A program made the translations under genes and the position numbers. Below are positions 41,391-48,458 of a stretch of DNA of 64,000 nucleotides, piece after piece. This stretch comes from Pseudothauera nasutitermitis (GTDB lineage: Bacteria; Pseudomonadota; Gammaproteobacteria; Burkholderiales; Rhodocyclaceae): the NCBI RefSeq assembly GCF_004801295.1, contig NZ_SSOC01000009.1, forward strand, positions 1 to 64,000. Reading direction: 5' to 3'. A model generated the notes under the pieces. It saw nothing but the letters and a program-made list of their open reading frames with translations. It searched no databases and was not told where the DNA came from. Within the stretch, counting starts at the first letter, position 1. Each line of letters opens with the position of its first letter.

Positions 41391-42074
41391 ATGCAAGAGA
41401 ACGCTTTCGTCATCGTGCCCGAAACCCGCCTGCCGGACGGCAGCATCGTCCCGAGCTTCGAGGTCGGGCAGTACCTGTGCAGCCAGTCCACGGACGGCCG
41501 CGTCCAGGTCGTGGCCGACGCTGCCCCCTGGGTCAATATCAACTACCGTGCCGCGGTAGCGGCCTGCAAGGATGCCGGCTTCGCCCTCATCACCGAACGC
41601 CAGGCGCTGGCCATCGCCCACAACGCGGCAGGCCTGGCGTGCAACTGGAACACCGGCATCGTCGGCAAGGGGCGGCTGTTCCAGGGCCTGCGCAACGATT
41701 CGGTGGGCGAGCCCCAGCCGGGCACCTTCGAGCCCGAGGACCCGGACGAACAGCGCTGGCTGACGCTGACCAACGGCTCGCGCATCTGCGACGCCAACGG
41801 CAACGCCTTCACGTGGGTTTCGGATGACGTCCAGGGCGACGCCGAGGGACTCATGGCCCGCCCCTTCGCGGCGGACTCCCTCTCCCTGCAGGCGCCCTTC
41901 CCCAGCCTGGAGAAGGGGATGGGCTGGCGCCCCACCCCTGGCACGGACTGGTCCGGCGACGCCCTCGTCCGCGGGGGCGGCTGGGGCTCGGGGCGCGACG
42001 CCGGCGCGTTCTTCCTCAACCTCGACTGGCCGGGCGACGAGTGGGACTACGTCGGCTTCCGCTGCACCCGCTAA
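41391..42074 (+). CDS. DGR target protein 2 (FGE/C-type-lectin-like)
   Basis: A 227-residue protein (MQENAFVIVPETRLPDGSIV) with GTGAGG as ribosome site. It is a paralogue of target 1 along its whole length, with the same C-type-lectin ending (ALVRGGGWGSGRDAGAFFLN to GFRCTR). The variable repeat encodes residues about 188 to 225. There is no signal peptide. It ends 72 bp before the accessory gene. All its differences from the template are at adenines, so it looks the more recently or more cleanly diversified target. Confidence 0.92.
   Translation: MQENAFVIVPETRLPDGSIVPSFEVGQYLCSQSTDGRVQVVADAAPWVNINYRAAVAACKDAGFALITERQALAIAHNAAGLACNWNTGIVGKGRLFQGLRNDSVGEPQPGTFEPEDPDEQRWLTLTNGSRICDANGNAFTWVSDDVQGDAEGLMARPFAADSLSLQAPFPSLEKGMGWRPTPGTDWSGDALVRGGGWGSGRDAGAFFLNLDWPGDEWDYVGFRCTR
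41950..42064 (+). repeat. DGR variable repeat VR2
   Basis: 115 bp aligned without gaps to the template repeat. There are 13 differences, all at template adenines (10 A to G, 2 A to T-type changes plus one A to C, counting both bases of the AAC to CTC codon). No non-adenine differences occur. Confidence 0.95.
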
Positions 42075-42104
42075 CGGTATCTGGACACGGGTCTCTAGTC
42101 CCTG

Positions 42105-42125
42105 GGCATCGCGGCAGCGGTGACC
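42105..42125 (+). other. Hairpin downstream of VR2
   Basis: GGCATCGC pairs with GCGGTGACC (one bulged A, one G-T pair) around a GGCA tetraloop, 41 bp after VR2. The position and size match the VR1 hairpin although the sequence differs. A second possible pairing (CCCTGGGC 42100-42107 with GCCCAGGG 42131-42138) competes with it. Confidence 0.55.
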
Positions 42126-42146
42126 AGGGCGCCCAGGGAAACCACC

Positions 42147-42995
42147 ATGACCACTGAGCAAACCCCCACCACCGACGAACTGGCCGCCTTCTCGCTGCGC
42201 GCCTTCAAGGGCATCGATGCGGGCCTCGGCCAGGCCGACCCCACGGCCGAGATTGCGCGTAAGCTCGAAGCCCAGTACCCCGGACACCTGATCCTGGTGC
42301 AGGCCGGCACCTTCCTGCACGGGTACGACCGCACGGCCTACGCCCTGAGCACGCTCAAGCGATACCAGCTCAAGCTGGTCGGCACCGGGACGGATCTGCA
42401 CCTGCGGGTCGGCTTCCCGACCGGCAACTTCAAGCGCCGGCTGTGGCCCATCGTGTCGCAGTTCGGTATCCCCTACGTCGTGGCACTCGGGACCGCGGCC
42501 ACCGGCCGCACGATCTATGCATCGAGCCAGCCCACGGGCAATGCGGACGTGCTCGCTGCGGTCTCCGGGCAGATCCTGCAGGAGGTCATCGCTGAGCTGC
42601 AGCAGCGCGGTGAATTGAACAAGGCCGCCGCCAAGCAGATGCTCGCCAACCCGGAGAACACCGGGTTCATGCTGAAGGCACGCGCCCAGGATCTGGACAC
42701 CCTGCTACTGCAGGACGTGCTCAAGATGCCGCGCGACCTCCGCACGGTGTTCGGCGAGCCCTTGCGCACCTGCATGGGCAGGATCGTGCATGCCGCCATG
42801 GCCTATGGCCTGGAGGAGAACAAGGCGACGCTGCTGCGCACGGTGTCGGCCGACATCGACCTGCTCAAGCACTACCTGAGCCAGACCCAACGGCTAAACC
42901 AGCTCAAGATCAACATCGAGCACCGAGCTGGTTTAGCCGTCGAGCTTGGCCGTCTTGTCGGCGGGCTGCTGCGCGCCGCACGGAGCGCGCCATGA
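42147..42995 (+). CDS. DGR accessory protein: MutS-I-like domain fused to Avd-like helical bundle
   Basis: A 282-residue protein (MTTEQTPTTDELAAFSLRAF). Residues about 30 to 125 resemble MutS domain I: LEAQYPGHLILVQAGTFLHGYD, then GFPTGNFKRRLWPIVSQFGIPYVV. Residues about 190 to 280 (MPRDLRTVFGEPLRTCMGRIVHAA and onward) look like the four-helix Avd/S23-type bundle. Avd binds the template RNA and the reverse transcriptase in known DGRs, and MutS-like accessory proteins have been reported in some DGRs. It overlaps the next ORF by ATGA. A perfect 15-bp inverted repeat lies inside its 3' coding end. Confidence 0.85.
   Translation: MTTEQTPTTDELAAFSLRAFKGIDAGLGQADPTAEIARKLEAQYPGHLILVQAGTFLHGYDRTAYALSTLKRYQLKLVGTGTDLHLRVGFPTGNFKRRLWPIVSQFGIPYVVALGTAATGRTIYASSQPTGNADVLAAVSGQILQEVIAELQQRGELNKAAAKQMLANPENTGFMLKARAQDLDTLLLQDVLKMPRDLRTVFGEPLRTCMGRIVHAAMAYGLEENKATLLRTVSADIDLLKHYLSQTQRLNQLKINIEHRAGLAVELGRLVGGLLRAARSAP
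42891..42939 (+). repeat. Perfect 15-bp inverted repeat inside the Avd-like coding end
   Basis: CGGCTAAACCAGCTC at 42891-42905 is the exact reverse complement of GAGCTGGTTTAGCCG at 42925-42939, with a 19-bp spacer. It lies 80 bp before the template repeat, within codons of the accessory protein, so the template transcript would carry a strong stem-loop. Confidence 0.85.
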
Positions 42996-44269
42996 TCGGC
43001 ATCGGGGACTTTCTGGAAGGTCCGGCAACGCCCTCATCCGCGGGGGCAGCTGGGACTCGGAGCGCAACGCCGGCGCGTTCTACCTCAACAACGACTGGCC
43101 GAGCAACGAGTGGAACAACGTCGGCTTCCGCTGACCCAAGGTACTACGGCCTGGACGCTGGGCATGCCCGCGGGAGGCCTACTCTTGGTCGAAAGTTTCC
43201 GGGGGCACACGCCCCGAAAGCACGGCGCGCAGGCGCCCACCCGGGAACCGCCGCGGGACCCACGGGTGCCGCGGCGGAACACGGCAGCGAATTCCACCAG
43301 CTGACCACCCTGCCCCATCTCTTCCGCTGCTGGAACAAGGCCCGCCGCAACAAGGGCGGCAGTGTGCGCATCCAGCGCTTCGGCGAAGACCCGCTGCGCT
43401 ACCTGCAGGCAATCCAGCGGCAGTTGCGCGAACGGCGCTACACCTTCGGGCCGTACCGGTCCTTCACCGTCCGGGAAAAGAAGTTCCGCGACGTCATCGA
43501 CGCGCCCATGAAGGACCGGGTTGTCCACTGGATGCTGTACGACTACCTGCTGCCGATCTGGATGCCCCGGTTCATTGCGGACACCTACGGCAACCTGCCC
43601 GGCCGGGGCACCCATGCCGCCGTGCAGCGCCTGGCCGGCTTCTGCCGCTCGCCATCGGCCCGCTTCGTCCTGCAGCTCGACCTTTCCAAGTATTTCTATT
43701 CCGTGCCGCACGGCCCGCTCAAGGCCCGCGCGCTGCGGTACATCGGCGACCAGGACATCCGCCGGCTGATCGTGGATCTGATCGACTCCTGGTGCACAGA
43801 CGGGCGTTACGACCATCTGTTCCCGGCCGATAGCGCCTACCGCAACACGGCCAGGAAAGGGATGCCCATCGGCAACCTGACCAGCCAGCTGCTGGCCAAC
43901 ATCTTCCTGTGCGCCTTCGACCACTGGGTCAAGCAGACCCTGCGGGTGCAACGGTATATCCGCTACGTGGACGACATCGTAATCGTCGCCAGCGACCGCG
44001 ACGAACTGCAGCACATCGGCCGCCAGATCGCCCAGCGCCTGGCCGCCGAAGGCCTGGCGATCCACCCGCACAAGATCCGCCTCGCCCCCGTCGCCGCCGG
44101 CATCCCCTTCCTTGGATATGTGGTCTGGCCCGAGCACATCGCGGCCGGCCGCTACATCCGCCACCGCTACCTGCAGCGCCTGCGCCGGCATGAGTCCGGC
44201 ATCCAGGACTGCAGCGAAGCCCTTCATTCATATCGGGCGATGCTCGCCCTCACCGGAGCCACACGATGA
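42992..44269 (+). CDS. DGR reverse transcriptase
   Basis: The RT core begins near HQLTTLPHLFRCWNKARRNK (about 43287). Visible motifs are RVVHWMLYDYL, LQLDLSKYFYSV (motif A), IGNLTSQLLANIFL (the DGR-specific SQ form of motif B), RYIRYVDDIVIV (motif C, YVDD) and LGYVV. The frame is open back to an ATG at 42992, overlapping the accessory stop as ATGA, so the first ~40 codons would be the template repeat read in another frame. No nearer ATG exists in frame. The true start is uncertain. It copies template RNA with adenine errors into target genes. Confidence 0.93.
   Translation: MIGIGDFLEGPATPSSAGAAGTRSATPARSTSTTTGRATSGTTSASADPRYYGLDAGHARGRPTLGRKFPGAHAPKARRAGAHPGTAAGPTGAAAEHGSEFHQLTTLPHLFRCWNKARRNKGGSVRIQRFGEDPLRYLQAIQRQLRERRYTFGPYRSFTVREKKFRDVIDAPMKDRVVHWMLYDYLLPIWMPRFIADTYGNLPGRGTHAAVQRLAGFCRSPSARFVLQLDLSKYFYSVPHGPLKARALRYIGDQDIRRLIVDLIDSWCTDGRYDHLFPADSAYRNTARKGMPIGNLTSQLLANIFLCAFDHWVKQTLRVQRYIRYVDDIVIVASDRDELQHIGRQIAQRLAAEGLAIHPHKIRLAPVAAGIPFLGYVVWPEHIAAGRYIRHRYLQRLRRHESGIQDCSEALHSYRAMLALTGATR
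43019..43133 (+). repeat. DGR template repeat TR
   Basis: 115 bp with 22 adenines in the codon-aligned part, mostly as AAC codons in the target frame, the classic template composition. It lies between the accessory and reverse-transcriptase domains. Read in the target frame it encodes ALIRGGSWDSERNAGAF and ends at a TGA directly after the homologous segment, so it is not itself a gene. Confidence 0.95.
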
Positions 44270-44478
44270 CCCGCCGCCACACCCCCTTGCAGCAGTTGAA
44301 GGAAGCCAAGCAGATCGCCCGCGACCACGGCCTGTTCGTGGCCGAGAAGAAGGACATCCGCGGCCATACCGCCTACCTCCTGTATCGCGAGACGCCTACC
44401 CGCAACGTCTTTGTCGGCAAGCGCAGCAGCCCCGAGGGCATCCGGGCGCTGGTGTGCAAGGCGGCGAACTTCCACTGA
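44266..44478 (+). CDS. Small protein following the DGR reverse transcriptase
   Basis: A 70-residue basic ORF (MTRRHTPLQQLKEAKQIARD) starting at an ATGA overlap with the RT stop. The pattern LKEAKQIARDHGLFVAEKKD followed by TAYLLYRETPTRNVFVGKR suggests a small alpha/beta nucleic-acid-binding fold. It could be a DGR-associated or ParB-associated factor. No family recognised. Confidence 0.7.
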   Translation: MTRRHTPLQQLKEAKQIARDHGLFVAEKKDIRGHTAYLLYRETPTRNVFVGKRSSPEGIRALVCKAANFH

Positions 44479-44498
44479 TCGACTATCTGGAGCCCATC

Positions 44499-46658
44499 AT
44501 GAGCACCGAATTCCTGCACATCTCTCTCGGCCTGCTGGCCCCCAGTCCGACGAATCCCCGCAAGACATTCGCCGACCTGGAGGACCTGGCGGAATCGATC
44601 AAGGCCCAGGGCGTGATGCAGCCGATCCTGGCCCGTCCCTGGCCGAGCGACTACCCCACGCCGGCCAACCGCGGCGCGGCGCCGGCCTACGAAATCGTCG
44701 CGGGTGAACGCCGCTACCGCGCCTCGCTGCTCGCAGGCCTGGACGAACTCCCTGTCCTGGTGCGCGATCTGGACACGCGCGCCGTGCTCGAAGCGCAGAT
44801 CGTGGAGAACCTGCAGCGCCGTGACGTGACGGAACTCGAAGAAGCCGAGGGCTATCAGTTGATGATGCGCGACCACGGCTACACCGCCGACGAACTCGCC
44901 GAAAAGGTCGGCAAAAGCCGCGCCTACATCTATGGCAGGCTCAAACTGTGCGCATTGTGCGATGAATGCCGGCAGCTATACCGGGACGGTAAGCTGGACG
45001 CTTCCCGTGCGCTGTTGATCGCGCGCATCCCGGTGCCGGCCCTGCAGGTGAAGGCGGCTGAAGCGATCATCCGGGACGGGTGGCCGCACGGCCCGATGTC
45101 CGCCCGGGAGGCGGCAAATCACATCCAGCAGCATTACATGCTGGATCTGCTCAAGGCGCCGTTCCCGATGTCGGCACACATTGTTGTCCAGTCCACAGGG
45201 ATACTGGGCACGCGGGCCTTCGGCGAAATTCCTTGCACCGAGTGCCCCCAGCGTACCGGCAACGCACCGGACGAGTACCCGGGCATCAGTCCAGACGTGT
45301 GCACAGACCCCACCTGCTACGCTGCCAAGCGCGCCGCGCACATGGCGAAGCAAGTCGAGACCGAGAAGGCCATGGGGCGCAAGGTCATCACCGGTGAGGC
45401 CGCGAAAAAGATCGCACCGCACGGCATCTACAGCCACGAACACGGCGACTACATCGCCTTGGACGAAAAATCCTACTACGGCGGGGAGTACAAGACGGCT
45501 CGGAAGGCCATCAAGGGGCAGGACGTGCCCATCGTGATGATCGAGGACCACCGCAAGGGCGCGCTGGTGCCGATGGTGGCCAAGAAGGATCTCAACGAGG
45601 CATTGCGTGCAAATGGCATCAAGATCAGCAACAGCAGCCGCGACCCCAAGGACCTGGCTCGCGAGCGTGCCAGGAAAATTGAAATCCAGTATCGGCGGAC
45701 ATTGTTCGAGCAACACCATGCCTCTGCGCGCATGGCCATCAACGCCGCCAAGAAGCCGGAACTCAAGCACGCCGACCTTGCTCTGGTCGCCCGCCAGTTC
45801 TGGGCACAGCGCGGCAGCGATGCGCAGAAACGCCTGGCGCGCATGTACGTGCCGGAGGCGCCCGAGCGCACCGAGCAGGATTCGCAGTGGCAGGACGACG
45901 ACTGGCGCCGCGGCCGCCGCCTGAGTGCGATGATCGACGAATTCAACGATGCGCAGTTGATCCTGTTCCTGTTGGATCTGGCCCTTGTCGGCACCCTGGA
46001 CGTGCCGACCTACATGGATGACATCGCCACGCCCGAACCCCTGCTAGCTGCCGCCCAGCGCGCGGGCCTCGATCCCGACGCAATCCGCGCCGACCTGGGC
46101 ACAAAGACGCCCGCCGGCACTTCCACCGCACCCCAGGCTGCGCCGGCGCCGGCGCCGGAGGTTTCTGCGCCGAAGTTCACCATTGGCGACCGGGTCCGCG
46201 GGCGGGCCGACGCATGCTGGGACAACGGCGAACCGATCAATATCGGCCAAGAACCGGGCACGATTACAGCCCACGCTGCGGACGGGTACGCCGTTGCGTT
46301 CGACGATGGGACGCGCCGGACCTACCTCCCGGCATCCGCCCTGGAAACCCTGCCGGCCGAGGCATCGGAGCCCGCTTCTACCCCTACCCAGGCTGCGCCG
46401 GCCGCGAGCGATACTGGCCAGGCGAAAGCCTCGGATAAGCCTCCCCGCGCGAAAAAGGCTGCGCCTGCGCGTGGAGCTACCGCGGCGAAACCCAAGAAAC
46501 AGGCCGCTACCGCGGCAAAGAAAAGCACGGGCAAGGCAAAGACCAGCGGCCGGGCAAGCCCGGCCGGAGGGAAGAAAGCCCGCGCGGGCGATGACGCCGA
46601 GGCCGCTCCGTACCGTTGCCCGAAAACGATGGATATGCTGGAAGGAGCTACGGCATGA
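44499..46658 (+). CDS. ParB-like nuclease/partition-domain protein
   Basis: The start is at MSTEFLHISLGLLAPSPTNP (719 aa). The ParB N-terminal domain covers about residues 8 to 115 (LEDLAESIKAQGVMQPIL, YEIVAGERRYRASLLAG, IVENLQRRDVTELEEAEGYQ), followed by a helix-turn-helix (ADELAEKVGKSRAYIYGRL). A long middle region has cysteine clusters near 245 to 275. A small barrel-like unit (DGYAVAFDDGTRRTYLP) follows, and the tail is a Lys/Ala-rich low-complexity stretch. The size resembles ParB-type proteins of plasmids and integrative elements. In a prophage operon it may act in replication, nicking or transcription. Confidence 0.85.
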   Translation: MSTEFLHISLGLLAPSPTNPRKTFADLEDLAESIKAQGVMQPILARPWPSDYPTPANRGAAPAYEIVAGERRYRASLLAGLDELPVLVRDLDTRAVLEAQIVENLQRRDVTELEEAEGYQLMMRDHGYTADELAEKVGKSRAYIYGRLKLCALCDECRQLYRDGKLDASRALLIARIPVPALQVKAAEAIIRDGWPHGPMSAREAANHIQQHYMLDLLKAPFPMSAHIVVQSTGILGTRAFGEIPCTECPQRTGNAPDEYPGISPDVCTDPTCYAAKRAAHMAKQVETEKAMGRKVITGEAAKKIAPHGIYSHEHGDYIALDEKSYYGGEYKTARKAIKGQDVPIVMIEDHRKGALVPMVAKKDLNEALRANGIKISNSSRDPKDLARERARKIEIQYRRTLFEQHHASARMAINAAKKPELKHADLALVARQFWAQRGSDAQKRLARMYVPEAPERTEQDSQWQDDDWRRGRRLSAMIDEFNDAQLILFLLDLALVGTLDVPTYMDDIATPEPLLAAAQRAGLDPDAIRADLGTKTPAGTSTAPQAAPAPAPEVSAPKFTIGDRVRGRADACWDNGEPINIGQEPGTITAHAADGYAVAFDDGTRRTYLPASALETLPAEASEPASTPTQAAPAASDTGQAKASDKPPRAKKAAPARGATAAKPKKQAATAAKKSTGKAKTSGRASPAGGKKARAGDDAEAAPYRCPKTMDMLEGATA

Positions 46659-46771
46659 AAATCAGTATGCCGAATTTCATCTTCGTTTCGGGTGACCCGG
46701 ACTGCGGGCTCGGCCTAGCGGGCAATCGGCGCTTCACCGTTGTCCAGACCAAGGAACCCTGCCATGACTGA
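46655..46771 (+). CDS. 38-residue operon peptide
   Basis: A short ORF (MKISMPNFIFVSGDPDCGLG) starting at an ATGA overlap with the ParB-like stop and overlapping the next start by 8 bp. The tight coupling on both sides supports translation. No family recognised. Confidence 0.5.
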   Translation: MKISMPNFIFVSGDPDCGLGLAGNRRFTVVQTKEPCHD

Positions 46772-46967
46772 GCATGATCCCATTATTTGGCGGCGTGACC
46801 TTCCGCGTGCCCTCGACGTGCATACTGAAACGGTGCGCCGCTACATGCGCAACGGGAAGTTTCCGCCGCCCGATGTGGACCTGTCCGTGAACAAACGCGG
46901 GTGGAGGCTTTCCACGCTCCGCAACGCCGGCATCAATATCCCGGCGCCAGATCCCATCTCAGCCTGA
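46764..46967 (+). CDS. AlpA/excisionase-like small DNA-binding protein
   Basis: The start is at MTEHDPIIWRRDLPRALDVH (67 aa), with AAGGAA upstream. A winged-helix MerR/AlpA-type pattern is visible: WRRDLPRALDVHTETVRRYMRNGKFPPP and NKRGWRLSTL. It sits at the end of the DGR operon and converges on the integrase gene, overlapping it by 9 bp, as excisionases often do. Regulation of excision or of the integrase is likely. Confidence 0.8.
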   Translation: MTEHDPIIWRRDLPRALDVHTETVRRYMRNGKFPPPDVDLSVNKRGWRLSTLRNAGINIPAPDPISA

Positions 46968-48134
46968 CGCGGCGCTGCATGCCTCCAGCCAATCGGCCCA
47001 GGCCTGCAGCATCTTTCGCCGCTCCGGCATGTATTTCGCGCGGTTGTATGCGGCACGCGTCTCGTTTTCTGGAACGTGGGCCAACTGGCGCTCAATAGCA
47101 TCCGGGCTGTACCCGTGCTCGTTTGCCCAGGTACTACCCACCGACCGCCAGCCGTGCCCCGTCATCTCCCCACGGTAGCCAATGCGATGCAGCAGGGCCA
47201 ACACGGCGTTTTCACTCATCGGACGAGTGGGCGATCTGTCCCCCTCCCACACGTAGCGCGTGCCCCGACAACGGGGGCGCATCGTACGCAGGATCTCCAC
47301 CGCCTGGCGAGACAACGGCACTAGATGATCGCGCCGCCGCTTCATCTTGCCGGCCGGAATGAGCCAGACGCCTTCTTGCTCATCGATCTCTGCCCATTCC
47401 ATCATTCGTAACTCAGTTGTGCGCACCCAGGTGTAGGCAAGCATGCGGCAGGCCAGCACGCTCTGCAGATCGCCCTCCAGCGCAAGGCGCTGCATCAGGG
47501 CAGGCACGTCGCGCAACTCCACCGCCGCAAAGTGCTGGACAGAAACCCGCGTGAAGGCCTTCTCCGGCCGAATCAACGCTGCCGGGTTGATCTGCGCCTC
47601 GCCACGCTCTATCGCCCACTCGAACACCTGGCCGACCCACATGCGCACCTTGCGTACATAGCTGTACCTGCCGGCGGCGTCCATGCGCAGTAGCACTTCC
47701 AGCAGGTCGTCGCGGCCGATGGTTGATATGACCCGCTGACCGAGGTACGGCAGCACGTGCATTTCAAGGCCCCGCCGCATATTGTCCAGGTAGGAGGGCG
47801 AGAGGTCCCTTCGGCTGGCCATGTACCCATCGGTCGCGGCGGAGAGCGTCATACCCTTCTTTGCAGCCCTGCGGGCGGATCGAGGATCGTTGCCGGCCCG
47901 CAACTGCGCCTTCAGTTCGGCGAGCGCGGCGCGCGCATCGGCGAGAGATACTGCTGGGTAAGGGCCTGGCGCTGCCGTCTGAGGCTTTCCGGCAATCCGG
48001 TACGCGATGCGCCACACCTTGGTCCCTGCGGGCGTGATGTAGAGATACAGCCCGCCCCCGTCGAACAGTTTGATCGGCTTTTCACCCGGCTTGGCGCCAC
48101 GGCACTGGGCATCGGTGAGGCGATTTGTAGGCAT
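46959..48134 (-). CDS. int: Tyrosine integrase (P4-like)
   Basis: The start is at MPTNRLTDAQCRGAKPGEKP (391 aa); a longer frame to 48173 has no need. The N-terminal DUF4102-type arm-binding region has LFDGGGLYLYITPAGTKVWR. The catalytic domain shows RTTELRMMEW (Arg), GHGWRSVGSTW (H-x-x-R region) and AAYNRAKYMPERRKML (Tyr nucleophile). The gene lies 177 bp from the tRNA-Ser 3' end, fitting integration into that gene. Confidence 0.96.
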   Translation of the reverse strand: MPTNRLTDAQCRGAKPGEKPIKLFDGGGLYLYITPAGTKVWRIAYRIAGKPQTAAPGPYPAVSLADARAALAELKAQLRAGNDPRSARRAAKKGMTLSAATDGYMASRRDLSPSYLDNMRRGLEMHVLPYLGQRVISTIGRDDLLEVLLRMDAAGRYSYVRKVRMWVGQVFEWAIERGEAQINPAALIRPEKAFTRVSVQHFAAVELRDVPALMQRLALEGDLQSVLACRMLAYTWVRTTELRMMEWAEIDEQEGVWLIPAGKMKRRRDHLVPLSRQAVEILRTMRPRCRGTRYVWEGDRSPTRPMSENAVLALLHRIGYRGEMTGHGWRSVGSTWANEHGYSPDAIERQLAHVPENETRAAYNRAKYMPERRKMLQAWADWLEACSAASG

Positions 48135-48238
48135 CGAGCACAACCCCCTGGGAGATACCCACACCGATACCAACAGAATCCGTGTGCTCTAGCGTTGGCT
48201 TTCGCTGGATGGCGTTGGTTTGTGTGGGAGTCCAGAAA

Positions 48239-48272
48239 CCACAAAGCCGCGATTTTACGCGGCTTTTTGTGG
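48239..48272. terminator. Terminator-like hairpin between integrase and tRNA
   Basis: A 13-bp stem (CCACAAAGCCGCG with CGCGGCTTTTTGTGG) around ATTTTA, rich in T/A flanks on both sides. It could end the leftward tRNA-Ser transcript and insulate the integrase. Confidence 0.7.
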
Positions 48273-48310
48273 TTTTGTGCTGCTCACCGCTGGGCGGTGT
48301 TGATGCGAAT

Positions 48311-48403
48311 TGGCGGAGACGGAGGGATTCGAACCCTCGATACCGTTTTTGACGGTATGCTCCCTTAGCAGGGGAGTGCCTTCGACCTCTCGGCCACGTC
48401 TCC
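48311..48403 (-). tRNA. tRNA-Ser(GCU)
   Basis: A leftward gene of 93 nt including an encoded CCA. The acceptor stem is GGAGACG/CGTCTCC with G discriminator. The anticodon loop CTGCTAA, in a CTCCC/GGGAG stem, gives anticodon GCT. A long variable arm (ATACCGTCAAAAACGGTAT) and T-arm GGTTCGAATCC complete a class II serine tRNA. It is the apparent attachment gene of the prophage. Confidence 0.96.
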
Positions 48404-48458
48404 GTCAGGAAGGCGGCATCATAGCGATTCGCCGTCCTTCGGTCAATTTGCGCGTGGC

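Larger units (their letters stand above)
1..48310. mobile_element. Lambda-like DGR-carrying prophage, left end outside window
   Basis: Continuous phage content runs from the left window edge to the tRNA-Ser gene: terminase, portal, capsid, tail and lysis genes, primase-helicase, CI/Cro-type switch, excisionase-like gene and tyrosine integrase. The integrase lies just inside the tRNA 3' end and reads away from it, as in prophages integrated at tRNA genes. The second attachment site must lie to the left of position 1, because the window opens inside a tail gene. No attachment core could be defined from one end alone. Confidence 0.95.

Noticed and set aside
42946-43134. 62-codon ORF resembling the end of the DGR targets
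   Set aside because: It is the template repeat read in the target frame. It has no lectin core and ends right after the homologous segment.
46959-48173. Longer integrase start at 48173
   Set aside because: The extra 13 residues have no conserved features, and the MPTNRLTD start matches the usual N-terminus of this integrase type.
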